64,000 nt of DNA from Akebia trifoliata (lineage: Eukaryota; Streptophyta; Magnoliopsida; Ranunculales; Lardizabalaceae): NCBI GenBank assembly GCA_017979445.1, contig CM030714.1, positions 8,935,049 through 8,999,048 of the forward strand. The letters are read 5' to 3'. The notes under the pieces were generated by a model that was given only the letters and a program-made list of their open reading frames with translations, made no database searches and was not told the DNA's origin. The position numbers were made by a program, and so were the translations under genes. The stretch's first letter is position 1; every line of letters begins with the position of its first letter. Shown piece by piece: positions 63,036-64,000 of this stretch.

Positions 63036-63549
63036 TTCTACGCCCAATCAATCGTGTACAAATTGTGTAAGATTTATGACGTCATTTTACACAATTTACG
63101 GTATTTTGGTCAAAGGCATCCGTACATGTAACTTTTTCCATTAAATCGGGGACAACTGTTCTGCCCCATGTGGGGTCATATTAAAATTATCAACTTAATT
63201 AAATGGTCACCGCTCCCAAACACACATATCTGCATAAGCCTACCCATTTATTTTTCCCATCACATTCTACAGGAGTGATTGGTGGATTGGTTACTTCCAT
63301 TCCATGTGCAGACCACTAGTAGTCCACACAAAATGTTTCGATGACCCGAAGAAGTTGATCATCAACCATATGTTGATTTTGGTCCAATGAAATTGTAGCA
63401 AAGTGATCTTTATCTTAAAATAATATATTAAAAAAGGGAACATATTAATGGTGATTTACCAAAATGGTCATATACTCATTTTGGTATTTTTACCAACATG
63501 GGAGTATTCTATATCGACATTAAATTAAATTTTCCATCATATTTCCTTT

Positions 63550-63696
63550 TTCAACATGAGGTTCCAGCCTGAGGTCAGTCCAGCATTATTCTAAAATAAA
63601 TGTACATTTCTCTAACTCATCCCACTGTTTTTTTTTGTAATCTCATTAACTGTAGCTTAATTTTTTCTACCTTAATACTTTGCTCCATCAAACCAA
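63550..63696 (+). promoter_or_regulatory. duplicated proximal promoter of OMT4 with TATA region deleted
   Basis: 63558-63635 matches 57091-57165 upstream of OMT3 (ATGAGGTTCCAGC..TGAGGTCAGTCCAGCA). After a T-run the match resumes at GTAATCTCATTAACTGTAGC. About 80 bp present in OMT3, including CTTTATAATC's TTTAT, are missing. Confidence 0.75.
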
Positions 63697-64000
63697 ATGG
63701 ATTCAAACGAAAATCAACTCAAAGCCATAGATGAAGAAGAAGATTGCATGTTTGCCATGCAATTGGCTAGCGCTTCAGTCCTGCCCATGGTCATGCAAGC
63801 AGCTATTGAGCTCGATGTGTTAGAAATCATAGCAAGAGCTGGTCCATCAGCACAAATCTCTCCCACACAAATAGCCTCTCAGCTTCCCACTCAGAATCCA
63901 GAGGCACCTATCATGCTCGATCGTATCCTACGCCTTCTCGCCAGCTACTCCGTGCTAACGTGCTCCATTGCCACACGTGAGAGTGGCCATGTTGAAAGGC
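63697..64000 (+). CDS. COMT-family O-methyltransferase OMT4, 5' part cut by window end
   Basis: The first 101 codons of exon 1 start [20 protein letters not shown]. Nearly identical to OMT3 (differences near the end: SIATRESGH versus SIVTHESGH), so it is the most recent duplicate in the array. The N-terminal dimerisation region is intact. Pocket and catalytic residues lie beyond the window. It uses the same start codon context as OMT3. Confidence 0.9.
   Translation, partial: MDSNENQLKAIDEEEDCMFAMQLASASVLPMVMQAAIELDVLEIIARAGPSAQISPTQIASQLPTQNPEAPIMLDRILRLLASYSVLTCSIATRESGHVER

Larger units (their letters stand above)
59356..63530. other. intergenic between OMT3 and OMT4
   Basis: No gene supported. 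Contains hairpin MITEs (59766, 61654, 62492, 62983), an (AT)n run at 60500 and AT-rich filler. Copies of the A/B/C repeat were not found here. Confidence 0.6.

Overview
The window is nuclear DNA of a flowering plant. It holds long AT-rich intergenic stretches, genes with many introns, and plant-type retroelements and MITEs. The protein families are DICER-LIKE 1, an LHY/CCA1 clock MYB and caffeate-type O-methyltransferases. The genus cannot be fixed from the sequence alone; a eudicot is likely.

Layout. 1-12.4 kb: the 3' part of DCL1 on the + strand (18 exons, helicase motif II to stop). It carries a miR162 site across an exon junction and a long hairpin in the intron that appears to match the one hosting MIR838 in Arabidopsis. 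14.0-21.6 kb: an LHY/CCA1 gene on the - strand, tail-to-tail with DCL1. In Arabidopsis, as I recall, DCL1 and LHY are also convergent, with a pyrophosphatase gene (PPa1) between them. Here no gene lies in the 1.9 kb gap. The LHY coding frame is interrupted by two apparent 1-nt deletions. 22-33 kb: a repeat-rich stretch with no gene I can support.

33.4-64 kb: a tandem array of COMT-family O-methyltransferases, all on the + strand. OMT1 (33.4 kb) keeps all the classical COMT pocket residues. OMT2 (47.3 kb) and OMT3 (57.3 kb) are full-length. OMT4 (63.7 kb) runs off the edge. OMT2-3 share changes at substrate-pocket positions. OMT3 also has two unusual substitutions in conserved core motifs, and OMT4 has lost the TATA region that OMT3 has. 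Around the array lie related intergenic copies (near 38.3-40.9, 44.5-46.5 and 53.8-56.1 kb), a 0.86-kb repeated segment, a truncated Ty1/copia element, a solo LTR with target-site duplication, a MULE-type MITE with a paralogous empty site, a CACTA-like MITE and a degraded 2-oxoglutarate dioxygenase exon.

How the genes work together: DCL1 (microRNA processing) and LHY (circadian repressor) are neighbours by ancient synteny rather than by pathway. The OMT array looks like a canonical lignin/phenylpropanoid COMT that spawned diverging paralogues. Exon boundaries come from GT-AG rules, reading frame and recalled family sequences; no transcript data were available.
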